64,000 nucleotides of DNA from NCBI RefSeq assembly GCF_001613935.1, contig NZ_LQCI01000034.1, forward strand, positions 535,031 to 599,030, in the 5' to 3' direction. The translations under genes were made by a program, and so were the position numbers. This DNA comes from Amycolatopsis regifaucium. Its GTDB lineage: Bacteria; Actinomycetota; Actinomycetes; Mycobacteriales; Pseudonocardiaceae. The notes below the pieces were generated by a model. That model worked only from the letters and a program-made list of their open reading frames with translations, made no database searches and had not been told where the DNA came from. Shown here one piece after another: positions 50,631 through 59,056 of the stretch. Position 1 is the stretch's first letter. Each line of letters starts with the position of its first letter.

Positions 50631-52253
50631 GTGCAGATCTTGATCGAGGCAGGAGTCCACCGCGTGTACGCGGTGGCTGGTGAGTCTTTCCTGGATCTGC
50701 TCGACGCGCTGCAACGCGAGCGGTCGATCACCTTCGTCTCGGCGAGGCACGACTCCGGCGCGGCCTTCATGGCCGAAGCCGAAGGCAAGCTCACCGAGCA
50801 GCCGGCGGTACTGCTGGCGGGCCGCGGCCCGAACGCGGCGAACCTCGCGATCGGTGTCGCCACGGCGTACCAGGACGAAAGCCCGATGGTCGTCCTGCTG
50901 GAGAACCCGCCGTCCAGTCCCGGCCCGACGAGTGAACTGCCCACCGCCGACCTGACCGCGATGTTCGAGCCCATCGCCAAGTGGACCGGTCACGCGAAGC
51001 AACCGGACGAGGTGCCGGGCCTGCTGGTCGAGGCGCTGACCCGCTGTCGCGAAGGGCGTCCCGGCCCCACTGTCGTCGCCGTCCCCGCCGACTTCTGGGG
51101 GGTGCCGTTCGATTCGGCCAAACCGGTCGCTTCCGTGCGGCCGCCCGCTACCGGCGCGCTCGGCCGGACCGCCGAGGCGGTCGCGCAGCTGGTCGACGAG
51201 GCGCGCTACCCGGTGGTGATCGTCGGCGGCCGGGCGCGCTCGGCGCGGGACGAGCTGATCGCCGTCGCCGACGAACTCGCGTTGCCGGTGTACAACGCCT
51301 TCCGCCGTCAGGACGCCTTCCCGGAGAACCACGCGCGCTACGCGGGCCACCTCGGCATCGGCATCCCGGCGCGCCAGCTCGACGCGCTGGAACGCGCCGA
51401 CCTCGTCCTCGCGCTGGGCACGCAGCTCGACGAGGTCACCACCCAGTCCTTCCGCTACCCGACGCCTTCGCAGACTTTGGTGCTGGTGGGCACCGGCATC
51501 GAGCCGGCCAGGCGTGGTGGCTTGACCTTCCGGGTCGACTCCGAAGTCGAACCGTTCCTGCGCGAACTGCGCACGGTCGCCTCGCCGCGGACACGTCGCG
51601 CGTCGGCCGCGAACGCCGCCGTGCACACCTTCATGACGCCGCCCGACACCAGCGGCGCCACCCGCGTCCATCCGGCCGACGTCATCCGCGCCGTGCGCAA
51701 GCTCGCGCCCGAAGACGCCATCGTGACCAGCGACGCGGGCAACTTCGCCCAGTTCATGCACCGCTACTGGTGCTTCACCGCGCCGCGCAGTCAGCTCGGG
51801 CCGAGCAACGCCGCCATGGGGTACGCGGTCCCCGCGGCGATCGCGGCGAAACTCGCCGAGCCGCGCCGGACGGTGATCGCGATGGTCGGCGACGGCGGTG
51901 CGCTGATGACCGGGCAGGAGATCGAAACCGCCGTCCGCTACCGGGTGCCGGTGACCGTCCTGGTGTTCCAGAACGGACTGCACGGTCCGCTCGCCGTGCA
52001 CCAGGCACGCAAGCACGGACGGTTGTCGGGGGTCACCGTCGCCGCCACCGACTTCGCGTCGTGGGCACGCGGGCTCGGCGCCGCCGGGTACACCGTGGAC
52101 GACCGTGAGGAGCTGGAGCCGATCATCGCGAGCGCGCTGGTCCGGCAACGGCCGTGCGTGATCGACGTGCGGACGGATCCGGACGTGGTGACCCCGGACA
52201 TCCGGCTGACGAGCCTGCTGGGCGCCGCGAGGCCGCAGCAGGGCGGCCAGTAG
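50631..52253 (+). CDS. Thiamine-diphosphate-binding enzyme (acetolactate-synthase-like)
   Basis: 540-aa ThDP enzyme with PYR, middle and PP domains. The PP-domain ThDP/Mg motif is GDGGALMTGQEIETAVRYRVPVTVLVFQN (about 421-449, GDG...N type). In the PYR domain the usual RHExGAAFMAEAYGK is RHDSGAAFMAEAEGK, so the catalytic Glu is replaced by Asp. The start is probably too short: the frame is open upstream and carries VAHTAVQILIEAG-like residues; no canonical start beyond GTG 50631 was found (ATT 50592 is a rare-start candidate). Related to decarboxylases and carboligases; no ilvN regulator nearby. Reaction unknown. Confidence 0.85.
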   Translation: MQILIEAGVHRVYAVAGESFLDLLDALQRERSITFVSARHDSGAAFMAEAEGKLTEQPAVLLAGRGPNAANLAIGVATAYQDESPMVVLLENPPSSPGPTSELPTADLTAMFEPIAKWTGHAKQPDEVPGLLVEALTRCREGRPGPTVVAVPADFWGVPFDSAKPVASVRPPATGALGRTAEAVAQLVDEARYPVVIVGGRARSARDELIAVADELALPVYNAFRRQDAFPENHARYAGHLGIGIPARQLDALERADLVLALGTQLDEVTTQSFRYPTPSQTLVLVGTGIEPARRGGLTFRVDSEVEPFLRELRTVASPRTRRASAANAAVHTFMTPPDTSGATRVHPADVIRAVRKLAPEDAIVTSDAGNFAQFMHRYWCFTAPRSQLGPSNAAMGYAVPAAIAAKLAEPRRTVIAMVGDGGALMTGQEIETAVRYRVPVTVLVFQNGLHGPLAVHQARKHGRLSGVTVAATDFASWARGLGAAGYTVDDREELEPIIASALVRQRPCVIDVRTDPDVVTPDIRLTSLLGAARPQQGGQ

Positions 52254-52525
52254 CGATTACCGGGCGGTACTTTTTCTCAGGGGATACACAGAAACCCTTG
52301 CGGGGGCGCCTTCACCTGCCCCAAGGGGTGGGAATCCGGCGACGACTCGGCCGACTTTCGATCGCGGAGACCGGATTTTGTCGGTCGGCCGTGGCACAAT
52401 CGCCGCAACACCGAGAGTCCGATGAGGACTGGGTGGACAGGAGCGGCCAGTGGGGCCGCGGCCGTCCGCCGGTGAGTTGTTGGCACGCAGTACGTACAGC
52501 GTTGTGTTGACACAGGGGAGAAAAC

Positions 52526-52702
52526 ATGGCTGACGAGATGAAGCCACAGGACAAGTCCAAGTCCGTTTCCGGCGTGGTGCCGGTGCAGTTCAGCGCGGAC
52601 GCGGAGACCCACGACGTCGCCGTCGTGCCCACCAACCGTGAAGCCCTGCGCCGTTCACCGTTCGGCGCCGACGTTCCGTTGCGCGCGGCGAGCGGCGAAT
52701 AG
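52526..52702 (+). CDS. Small hypothetical protein (58 aa)
   Basis: Unrecognised 58-aa protein, MADEMKPQDKSKSVSG..., with a basic N-terminus, then a VVPVQFSADAETHDVAVVP strand-like region and a short Arg/Pro-containing tail ending AASGE. No Cys and no membrane segment. Good ribosome site CAGGGGAG and AT-rich spacer before ATG 52526. Lies between the ThDP gene and a cold-shock gene. Not identifiable. Confidence 0.6.
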   Translation: MADEMKPQDKSKSVSGVVPVQFSADAETHDVAVVPTNREALRRSPFGADVPLRAASGE

Positions 52703-52923
52703 CCGAGTGGTAAAGAGCACCGCGCGGCCGGGTGACGACGCTTGTCGGTCTACGTGAGGTGTGCTTTACTGGTTTAGGTCTCGTTTTTTGTGTTCGTGTT
52801 GGTTCACGCTCGCAGAACTCAGCGGGCGTAGTGTCTCCTCATTTCCGAGGAAGCAAACCGTCTGGTCATGACCCGGGTTGCCGACGTGGCTTCCTGTTTG
52901 TTTGTGTTGCATATGGAGATTTT

Positions 52924-53127
52924 ATGACTCAGGGCACTGTGAAGTGGTTCAACTCCGAGAAGGGGTTCGGCTTCATCACTCCCGACAACGGCGGCGGCGA
53001 CGTCTTCGTGCACTACAGTGAAATTCAGGGCAATGGCTTCCGCAGCCTTGACGAGAACGCCCGCGTGGAGTTCGAGATCGGTCAGGGTGCGAAGGGTCCG
53101 CAGGCCACCTCGGTCAACGTGATCTGA
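52924..53127 (+). CDS. Cold-shock protein (CspA family), copy 2
   Basis: 67-aa single cold-shock domain: MTQGTVKWFNSEKGFGFI, RNP2 VFVHYSEI, almost the same as copy 1. The 5' region (about 220 bases) is relatively AT-rich with several T-runs (52770-52800, 52890-52920) and looks like a long csp-type leader. Strong terminator at 53140. Confidence 0.95.
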   Translation: MTQGTVKWFNSEKGFGFITPDNGGGDVFVHYSEIQGNGFRSLDENARVEFEIGQGAKGPQATSVNVI

Positions 53128-53139
53128 TCCAAGCTTTCA

Positions 53140-53180
53140 AGCAGGGCCGCTTCCCTCGGGAGGCGGCCCTGCTGCTTTTT
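53140..53180 (+). terminator. Rho-independent terminator of csp copy 2
   Basis: 16-base arms (AGCAGGGCCGCTTCCC with one G-U) and a 2-base loop (53140-53173), then TTTTT at 53176-53180. Confidence 0.85.
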
Positions 53181-53392
53181 CCGGTCCTTCACGGTGAGAC
53201 CAGCCCGGTCTCGTAGGCCGGCACGATCGCCTGCGCCCGGGCGTGATCGGATATTCGCCCCGTTCGGCGCCGGATACCACCGGATCCGCCACGCACGGAG
53301 GAGATGCTTCTGTGATGCAACCTCGTGCAACTCTTTCTTTCGCGGCCTCGACGTCGTTTCCTTGTAGGACGTGGCGCGGCAGCGGAGGACAT

Positions 53393-54271
53393 GTGGGCGA
53401 AGTGGTCGCGGGGATCCTGGCGAACCCCGCTTCGGAGCGTGACATCCAGAGTCTGCGTTCGGCACTCCGCGTAGCCGGAGTCGGCCGGGTGATGGTGTGG
53501 ACCGAGGCGGGCAAGATCATCGGCACCGTCCGCCGGATGGTGGACGCGGGCGCGAGTGTGCTCATCTGCCTCGGTGGCGACGGCATGATGCGGGCCGCCG
53601 CGGCGGCTTGCGGCGACGTCCCGTTGCTCATGCTGCCGATCGGGAGCACCGCGCTTCCCGAGCCGACCGTGGCCGGGCTCGCCGCCGGGCTGCTGGCCGG
53701 CCATCAGGTGGACCCGGACCTGGTCACGAACCGTGCGACCGTCCTCGAGGTCGTCACGAAGGCTCGCCGGGAGATCGCGCTGAACGACGTCAGCGTGTCG
53801 GCGGAACCCCGGTGGGATCCCGCGTCGCTGACCGAGCTGTACTGCACGTTCGCCGTGCCGGACGGGATCGGCCTGTCGAGCATCGCCGGCAGGTTGTGCG
53901 CCAGCCCGAAGTCCACTGTGGACGGCGTGGCGGTCTCGCTCGGGCCGGTCGACGAGACGCCGTATGTCGTCCAGGCGCCGATCGCGCCGGGCGAGGTCCG
54001 CGCGGTGGGCGTCCGGGGCTGGAGCGTGCTGTACCCCGGCGTGCGGGTCGACCTGGGGGCCGCGGGCGGCTCCATCGCGCTCGACGGCGAACCGCATTTC
54101 GTCCTCAAGCCGGGAGAGAGCGCTTTCGTCGAGTTGAAGACCGAAGGCCCGTGGTGCGTCGACGTCCGCGCCGTGATGGCGGAGGCCACCAGGAAAGGCC
54201 TGCTCCTCGGGCGGAAGCCAGAGCGGATCCTGCCGTCGTCCCAGCTGGTGGAAGCTCCCTTCATCCGGTAA
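53393..54271 (+). CDS. AcoX-like ATP-NAD kinase-family protein
   Basis: 292-aa protein of the ATP-NAD/DAGK kinase superfamily, closest in pattern to AcoX of acetoin catabolism loci. GILANPASERDIQ at the start and GGDGMMR (about 63) form the GGDG kinase motif; PIGSTALPEP follows. GTG 53393 has AGCGGAGGAC just upstream; the frame is open further to 53243 without signals. AcoX function is unclear even in known loci. Next gene has an AcoR-like GAF domain, but no acoABC genes are here. Confidence 0.8.
   Translation: MGEVVAGILANPASERDIQSLRSALRVAGVGRVMVWTEAGKIIGTVRRMVDAGASVLICLGGDGMMRAAAAACGDVPLLMLPIGSTALPEPTVAGLAAGLLAGHQVDPDLVTNRATVLEVVTKARREIALNDVSVSAEPRWDPASLTELYCTFAVPDGIGLSSIAGRLCASPKSTVDGVAVSLGPVDETPYVVQAPIAPGEVRAVGVRGWSVLYPGVRVDLGAAGGSIALDGEPHFVLKPGESAFVELKTEGPWCVDVRAVMAEATRKGLLLGRKPERILPSSQLVEAPFIR
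53911..53923. repeat. GTCCACTGTGGAC palindrome, copy 3
   Basis: Inside the AcoX-like gene, codons TCC ACT GTG GAC (Ser-Thr-Val-Asp) again. Confidence 0.7.
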
Positions 54272-54352
54272 GTCCGCCCCAGGTCACAGAGACCTTCCGA
54301 TCGCCGGTGCGGCCAGGCACACTGGGCGAAACGGACCAAGGGAGTGGACCAG

Positions 54353-55603
54353 GTGCAGCTGGAAGCGGCGTTGCCGGTCGGCGCGGATCCGCGGCGGCAC
54401 GCCCGTGTCCTCGCCAAAGTGCACGAAGCCGCCCTCTCCGGCGACGCGCTCCCGAGCCACCCGCGCGCGGTCATCGGCGCGTCCTGGCAGCGCATGCGCC
54501 GTCTCGGTCTGGACCCGGATCGCGGCGCGCCCGTTCCCGCGCTCGTCCCGGAGGAGCTGGAGGCTCGTCGCCGCGAGAGCGGCCTCGCCGCCGTCCTGCC
54601 CGCCCTGCGCGGCGGCTTGATCAGCCTCGCCGAGCAGGCCGCGCACATCCTGGTGGTCGTCGACGCCGACGGCCGCGTCCTCTGGCGCGACGGCAGTACC
54701 GCGGTCCGCCGCCGCGCCGACGGGCTCGGCTTCTTCGAGGGCGTCGACTGGCACGAGAACGTCGCCGGCACCAACGCCATCGGAACCGCGCTGGTCGCCA
54801 GGCATCCGGTCCAGGTCTACTCCGCCGAGCACTACGTCCGTAACCAGCACGACTGGACCTGCGCCGCCGCGCCGCTGCACGATCCGAGGGACGGCAAGCT
54901 GCTCGGCGCCGTCGACCTCTCCGGCCCGGCCTCGACCGTGCACCCGACGACGCTGGCCCTGGTCGACGCGGTCGCGAAACTCGCCGAAGCACATCTGCGC
55001 ACCACACACCTTTCCGAACTGGAACGCCTGCGCGGGCTCGCGTCGCCCCTGCTGGCCAAGGTGAAGGGCCGGGCGGTGATCACCGACCCGCACGGCTGGA
55101 TCGCGGCGTCGGCGGGTCTCGTCCCGGTCGGCCGGATCGCCCTGCCGAACGACGTCACCGCCGGCCGGGCCTGGCTGCCCGCCTACGGGAACTGCCTGAT
55201 GGAGCCGCTGCCCGGCGGCTGGCTCGTCCGGCTCACCGAAGAGGAGGACGCGCCGCCGACCCGCGTCGTACTCGATCTGAAGTCGGCCAGGGAAAGCACG
55301 CTGCGCGTCTCGGGCGCGGCGGGAGCCTGGTCGCACCGGCTGAGCCCGCGCCACGCGGAGATGCTGTACATCCTCGCGCGCCATCGTCAGGGGAGGTCGG
55401 CTTCGGAGTTGTCGCTCGACCTCTTCGGCGACGCGGGCCGCACCGTGACCGTCCGCGCGGAGATGTCCAGGATGCGACGGCACTTCGGCGGGATCCTCTT
55501 GGGCAGGCCGTACCGGTTCGCCGACGACGTCGAGGTCGTCGTCGAGCGGCCGTCCGACGGCGAGGTCCTCCCGCACTCCGTCGCACCCGCCGTCCGCGCC
55601 TGA
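54353..55603 (+). CDS. GAF-domain transcriptional regulator (AcoR-like N-terminus)
   Basis: 416-aa regulator. Residues about 20-210 resemble the N-terminal GAF/sensor part of acetoin-catabolism regulators (SWQRMRRLGLDPD, HENVAGTNAIGTAL, AEHYVRNQHDWTCAAAPLHDP). The AAA+ sigma-54 domain is missing; instead a region to about 330 leads to a C-terminal segment that ends in a winged or helix-turn-helix-like domain (RHAEMLYILARHRQGRSASELSLDLFGD). GTG 54353 with AAGGGAG 9 bases upstream. It probably controls the AcoX-like gene, 81 bases upstream. Confidence 0.78.
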   Translation: MQLEAALPVGADPRRHARVLAKVHEAALSGDALPSHPRAVIGASWQRMRRLGLDPDRGAPVPALVPEELEARRRESGLAAVLPALRGGLISLAEQAAHILVVVDADGRVLWRDGSTAVRRRADGLGFFEGVDWHENVAGTNAIGTALVARHPVQVYSAEHYVRNQHDWTCAAAPLHDPRDGKLLGAVDLSGPASTVHPTTLALVDAVAKLAEAHLRTTHLSELERLRGLASPLLAKVKGRAVITDPHGWIAASAGLVPVGRIALPNDVTAGRAWLPAYGNCLMEPLPGGWLVRLTEEEDAPPTRVVLDLKSARESTLRVSGAAGAWSHRLSPRHAEMLYILARHRQGRSASELSLDLFGDAGRTVTVRAEMSRMRRHFGGILLGRPYRFADDVEVVVERPSDGEVLPHSVAPAVRA

Positions 55604-55671
55604 GAACTCCACCCCCGGCTCAACCCGGCGATGGTCCCGTTCCACCCCTCGGCGTTCCTAACGTTCGGTCC

Positions 55672-55794
55672 ATGGGAAACATGAACGGAAAGGCCCTGCT
55701 GGGTCTGGTCGCGATCGGTATCGTCGTCCTTCTCGGATTTTTGGCCTATCGGTTGCTCCTGGTGGAGCTGATCACCCGGCTGAGTGATCGCTGA
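55672..55794 (+). CDS. Small single-pass membrane peptide (40 aa)
   Basis: 40-aa peptide with one hydrophobic helix (GLVAIGIVVLLGFLAYRLLL, residues about 11-30), preceded by MGNMNGKALL and followed by a charged tail VELITRLSDR. It ends 8 bases before the histidine kinase start, so the three genes (peptide, kinase, regulator) are one operon. It could modulate the kinase; that is inference. Confidence 0.65.
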   Translation: MGNMNGKALLGLVAIGIVVLLGFLAYRLLLVELITRLSDR

Positions 55795-55802
55795 GGGGGG
55801 AG

Positions 55803-56930
55803 ATGGGGAAGCGGGAAAGGCCACTGCTGCCGGACACGATCGCGCCGAGCTGGCTGGTCGTCCAGTTGCTCGGCACGGCCGCGGTCGTGGTGGTGCTGCT
55901 GACCGCGAGCGAATCCAGGGCGTGGATCTGGATGGCCTACGGCGTTTGCGGCGTCTGCTGGCTGGGTTTCGTGGCGGCTTCCCCGCGTCTGCCCAGAGTG
56001 GCGACGGCGCTGCTCGCGGTGGCGACCGTCCCGCCGTCGCTCGCGCTCGGCTGGGCCGAGGATTCGTCCGCCATCGTGCTCGCCGTGGTCACGGTCAGCC
56101 GGTTCGCCACCCTGACCGGCCCTTCGGTGGCCGCCATCGTGGGGGTGGTAAGCCTCGACCTGGGCCTCGCGGTGATTCCCGGCCTGCTCGTGGGCTCCCC
56201 GCTGGTGGTGGTGTTCGGCAACGTCGGCGTCCTGCTCGTGCTGATGCTGCTCGGGCTGAACCGGCGGCAGTACGAGGTGCAGGCGGTCCAGGCCGCGGCC
56301 TTGCTGGAGCAGACCAAACTGGCCCAAAGCGAACACGCGCGGGCCGCCGCGCTCGACGAACGCACGCGGATCGCCAGGGAGATCCACGACGTCCTCGCGC
56401 ATTCGCTGGGAGCGTTGGGGATTCACCTGGAGGTCGCCGAGGCGCTGCTGGCCGAGAAGTCCGATGTGGACGGTGCGCTCGGCAGGGTACGGCTGTCCCG
56501 GCGCCTGGCCGCCGATGGACTGGCCGAGGCGCGGGGCGCCGTCGCGGCTCTGCGCAGCGACGTCCCGTCGCTCGCCGAAGCCTTGCGGTCGCTGGTGGAA
56601 GCGCACCACGGCGGGGTGACCTTCGAGGTTTCGGAGGAGCAGCGCCCGCTGCCGTCCGCCGCGGTGGTCTCGCTGGTCGGCGTCGCGCGGGAGGCGTTGA
56701 CCAACGCCGCCAAGCACGCTCCCGGCCGTCCGGTGTCGCTCCGGCTGTCCTTCACCCCGGCGGAAGTCCGCCTGCGGGTGCGCAACGAACTCGGCGATAC
56801 CGCCCGATCGGAGGACGCGGGCGGATTCGGTCTGACCGGGATGCGGGAGCGGCTCGCGCTCGCCGGTGGCACGCTGTCCGCGGCACCGGAGGACGGGCAC
56901 TGGACGGTGGAGGCGGTGGTGGGGGCGTGA
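55803..56930 (+). CDS. Two-component sensor histidine kinase (2)
   Basis: 375-aa kinase. About five N-terminal helices (residues 15-150) form the membrane sensor; HisKA_3 phospho-acceptor H195 in IAREIHDVLAHSLG; HATPase with REALTNAAKHAPG and GFGLTGMRERL. ATG 55803 follows GAGGGGGGAG. The stop overlaps the regulator's GTG start (GTGA). Signal unknown. Confidence 0.93.
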   Translation: MGKRERPLLPDTIAPSWLVVQLLGTAAVVVVLLTASESRAWIWMAYGVCGVCWLGFVAASPRLPRVATALLAVATVPPSLALGWAEDSSAIVLAVVTVSRFATLTGPSVAAIVGVVSLDLGLAVIPGLLVGSPLVVVFGNVGVLLVLMLLGLNRRQYEVQAVQAAALLEQTKLAQSEHARAAALDERTRIAREIHDVLAHSLGALGIHLEVAEALLAEKSDVDGALGRVRLSRRLAADGLAEARGAVAALRSDVPSLAEALRSLVEAHHGGVTFEVSEEQRPLPSAAVVSLVGVAREALTNAAKHAPGRPVSLRLSFTPAEVRLRVRNELGDTARSEDAGGFGLTGMRERLALAGGTLSAAPEDGHWTVEAVVGA

Positions 56931-57565
56931 TCCGGGTGGTCGTCGTCGATGACCAGCAGGTCATGCGCGAAGGGCTCGTCGCGTTGCTCGGACTGATCGA
57001 CGGGGTCGAGGTCGTCGGCTCCGCCGGTGACGGACGGCAGGCGCTCGACCTGCTTCGCGGCACCGCGGCCGACGTCGTGCTGATGGACCTGCGCATGCCC
57101 GTCCTCGACGGGGTGGCCACGACCGGACTGCTCAAACGGGATCACCCGGACGTCGCGGTCGTCGTCCTGACGACGTACGCGGACGACGCTTCGATCGCCG
57201 ACGCGCTCCGCGCCGGAGCACGCGGCTACCTGACCAAGGACGCCGGCCGCGCCGAGATCGGGGCCGCCATCCGCGCCGTCGCCAACGGACAGGCGATCTT
57301 CGCCGCCGAGGTCTCCGACAGGCTCGTCGCCGCGCTCGAAGCGAAAACGGTCACCCGGGCCAGGACCGAGCTCCCGGACGGCCTCACCGCCCGCGAAGGC
57401 GAAGTACTCGGCCTCATCGCGCGGGGGCTGTCCAATCCGGAAATCGCCGCCGAGCTGTACATCGGCGAGGCCACGGTGAAAAGCCACATCAACCACGTCT
57501 TCGCCAAGATCGGTGTGCGCAATCGTGCGGAGGCCGTGCGCTACGGCTTGGAAAAGGGGCTCTGA
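56927..57565 (+). CDS. NarL/LuxR-type response regulator (2)
   Basis: 212-aa response regulator: D8/D9 acidic pair, phospho-acceptor D54 (VVLMDLRMP), K in YLTKDA; LuxR HTH with LTAREGEVLGLIARGLSNPEIAAEL. GTG 56927 start overlaps the kinase stop. Cognate partner of the kinase at 55803. Confidence 0.94.
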   Translation: MIRVVVVDDQQVMREGLVALLGLIDGVEVVGSAGDGRQALDLLRGTAADVVLMDLRMPVLDGVATTGLLKRDHPDVAVVVLTTYADDASIADALRAGARGYLTKDAGRAEIGAAIRAVANGQAIFAAEVSDRLVAALEAKTVTRARTELPDGLTAREGEVLGLIARGLSNPEIAAELYIGEATVKSHINHVFAKIGVRNRAEAVRYGLEKGL

Positions 57566-57670
57566 CGTCGTCGGCAGATCACGTGCCGATGACACACGCC
57601 GGTGTCACTGGCTGCGCAGATCCCGACTCGGATACCTTCTTGCGGGTAGAGCCAATGGGGAGGATCGGCG

Positions 57671-59056
57671 ATGACGAGCACTGTGACCCGGCCGGGGAGC
57701 CCCGCGCCGCCCCCTGCGCCGGAGGGCCGCGGCGGGATCGCCGGGCTGCTCGAACTGCCGGGGAACGGGATCCGCGCGATCATCCGGTCCGCGGCGACCA
57801 CGCCGGGCAGGCTGTCGGTGATCGCGATCGGACTCGTCCTGCTGTCGCTGGTCGCGGGACTGTTCGGCACGCTTGCCGCGCAGGAAAAGAAGGACACGAT
57901 CAACGGCCTGATCGACCACCGCGAACCGCTGGCCGCCGCCGCGCAGCAGGTCTACCGCGCGCTTTCGGACGCCGACGCGACAGCGGCGAGTTCGTTCCTC
58001 TCGATCGGCACCGAACCGCTCCCGATGCGCCAGCGCTACGAACGCGACATCGCCGAAGCCGGTGCCGCGCTGGCGAAGGCGGCGTCGGACTCTTCCGGCG
58101 TCGACGAGGCGGCCGAGAAGATCAACATCCTCGGCCGTGAACTTCCTGTCTACACCGGACTGATCGAAACGGCGCGCACCTACAACCGGCAGGGTTATCC
58201 CGTCGGCGCCTCTTATCTGCGTGAGGCTTCCGAGCTGATGCGGGCGAAAATCCTTCCCGCCGCACAGGATCTCTACCGCATCGACACCGACCGGCTCGCC
58301 GCCGAACAGGACGACGCGACCGGATTCCCCTGGCTGGCAACGGCTTTCGTGCTCGCGCTACTCGCCGCGCTGATCTTCACCCAGGTGCATCTGACGCGGA
58401 AGACCAACCGGCTGCTGAACATCGGGCTCGTCGTGGCGACCGTGTCGGTGGTGGTCGCCCTGCTGTGGGGCGCGGTGGCGCTGATCGTGCAGAGCAGCCT
58501 CGTCGGCGGCGGCGAGGAAGACGGCTCGCACCAGGTGGACGTCCTCGTCCGCGCGCGCATCGCGGCATTGCAGGCACGAGCCGACGAGACGCTGACCCTC
58601 GTCGCCCGCGGCGACGGCGCGGCGTACGAAAAGGACTTCCGCGACCTCGCCGCGCGACTCGGCGGGGCCGACGGACAGGGCGGCCTACTGGGTGAAGCCC
58701 GCGGCCTCGCGGCGGGTGGCGCGGCCGCCGAGAAGGTGGACGCGGCGATCCAAGCGGCCTCGGCGTGGTTCAAGGCGCATGCCGAGGTGCGGCGCCAGGA
58801 CGACGACGGCTTCTACCAGGACGCCGTCGGCACGGCCATCCGCGACGACAAGAAGGACGGCGCGGCCGGGGCGTTCCTGCGGCTCGACGAGAGCCTGGTC
58901 GCCGCGATCAACGTGGGACGACAGGAGTTCCTTGACGACACCCGCGGCGCCGAACGCGCGCTGACCCTGCTCGCGCCGGGGATCGCGGTACTGGCGCTGA
59001 TCGCGGCGGCGGGATCCGCGTTGGGAATCCGTGAACGGCTGAGGGAGTACCGGTGA
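57671..59056 (+). CDS. glnX: GlnX-like membrane sensor protein
   Basis: 461-aa membrane protein whose arrangement (four transmembrane helices, two extracytoplasmic helical domains) and pairing with a GlnH lipoprotein match mycobacterial GlnX (Rv0412c), which relays amino-acid sensing to the kinase PknG. Hydrophobic helices at about 47-67, 218-237, 246-270 and 430-450; extracytoplasmic parts about 70-215 and 275-425, rich in Ala/Asp/Arg helices. ATG 57671 after GGAGGATC. Its stop overlaps the start of the lipoprotein (GTGATG). No pknG gene is identifiable within the window. Confidence 0.8.
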   Translation: MTSTVTRPGSPAPPPAPEGRGGIAGLLELPGNGIRAIIRSAATTPGRLSVIAIGLVLLSLVAGLFGTLAAQEKKDTINGLIDHREPLAAAAQQVYRALSDADATAASSFLSIGTEPLPMRQRYERDIAEAGAALAKAASDSSGVDEAAEKINILGRELPVYTGLIETARTYNRQGYPVGASYLREASELMRAKILPAAQDLYRIDTDRLAAEQDDATGFPWLATAFVLALLAALIFTQVHLTRKTNRLLNIGLVVATVSVVVALLWGAVALIVQSSLVGGGEEDGSHQVDVLVRARIAALQARADETLTLVARGDGAAYEKDFRDLAARLGGADGQGGLLGEARGLAAGGAAAEKVDAAIQAASAWFKAHAEVRRQDDDGFYQDAVGTAIRDDKKDGAAGAFLRLDESLVAAINVGRQEFLDDTRGAERALTLLAPGIAVLALIAAAGSALGIRERLREYR

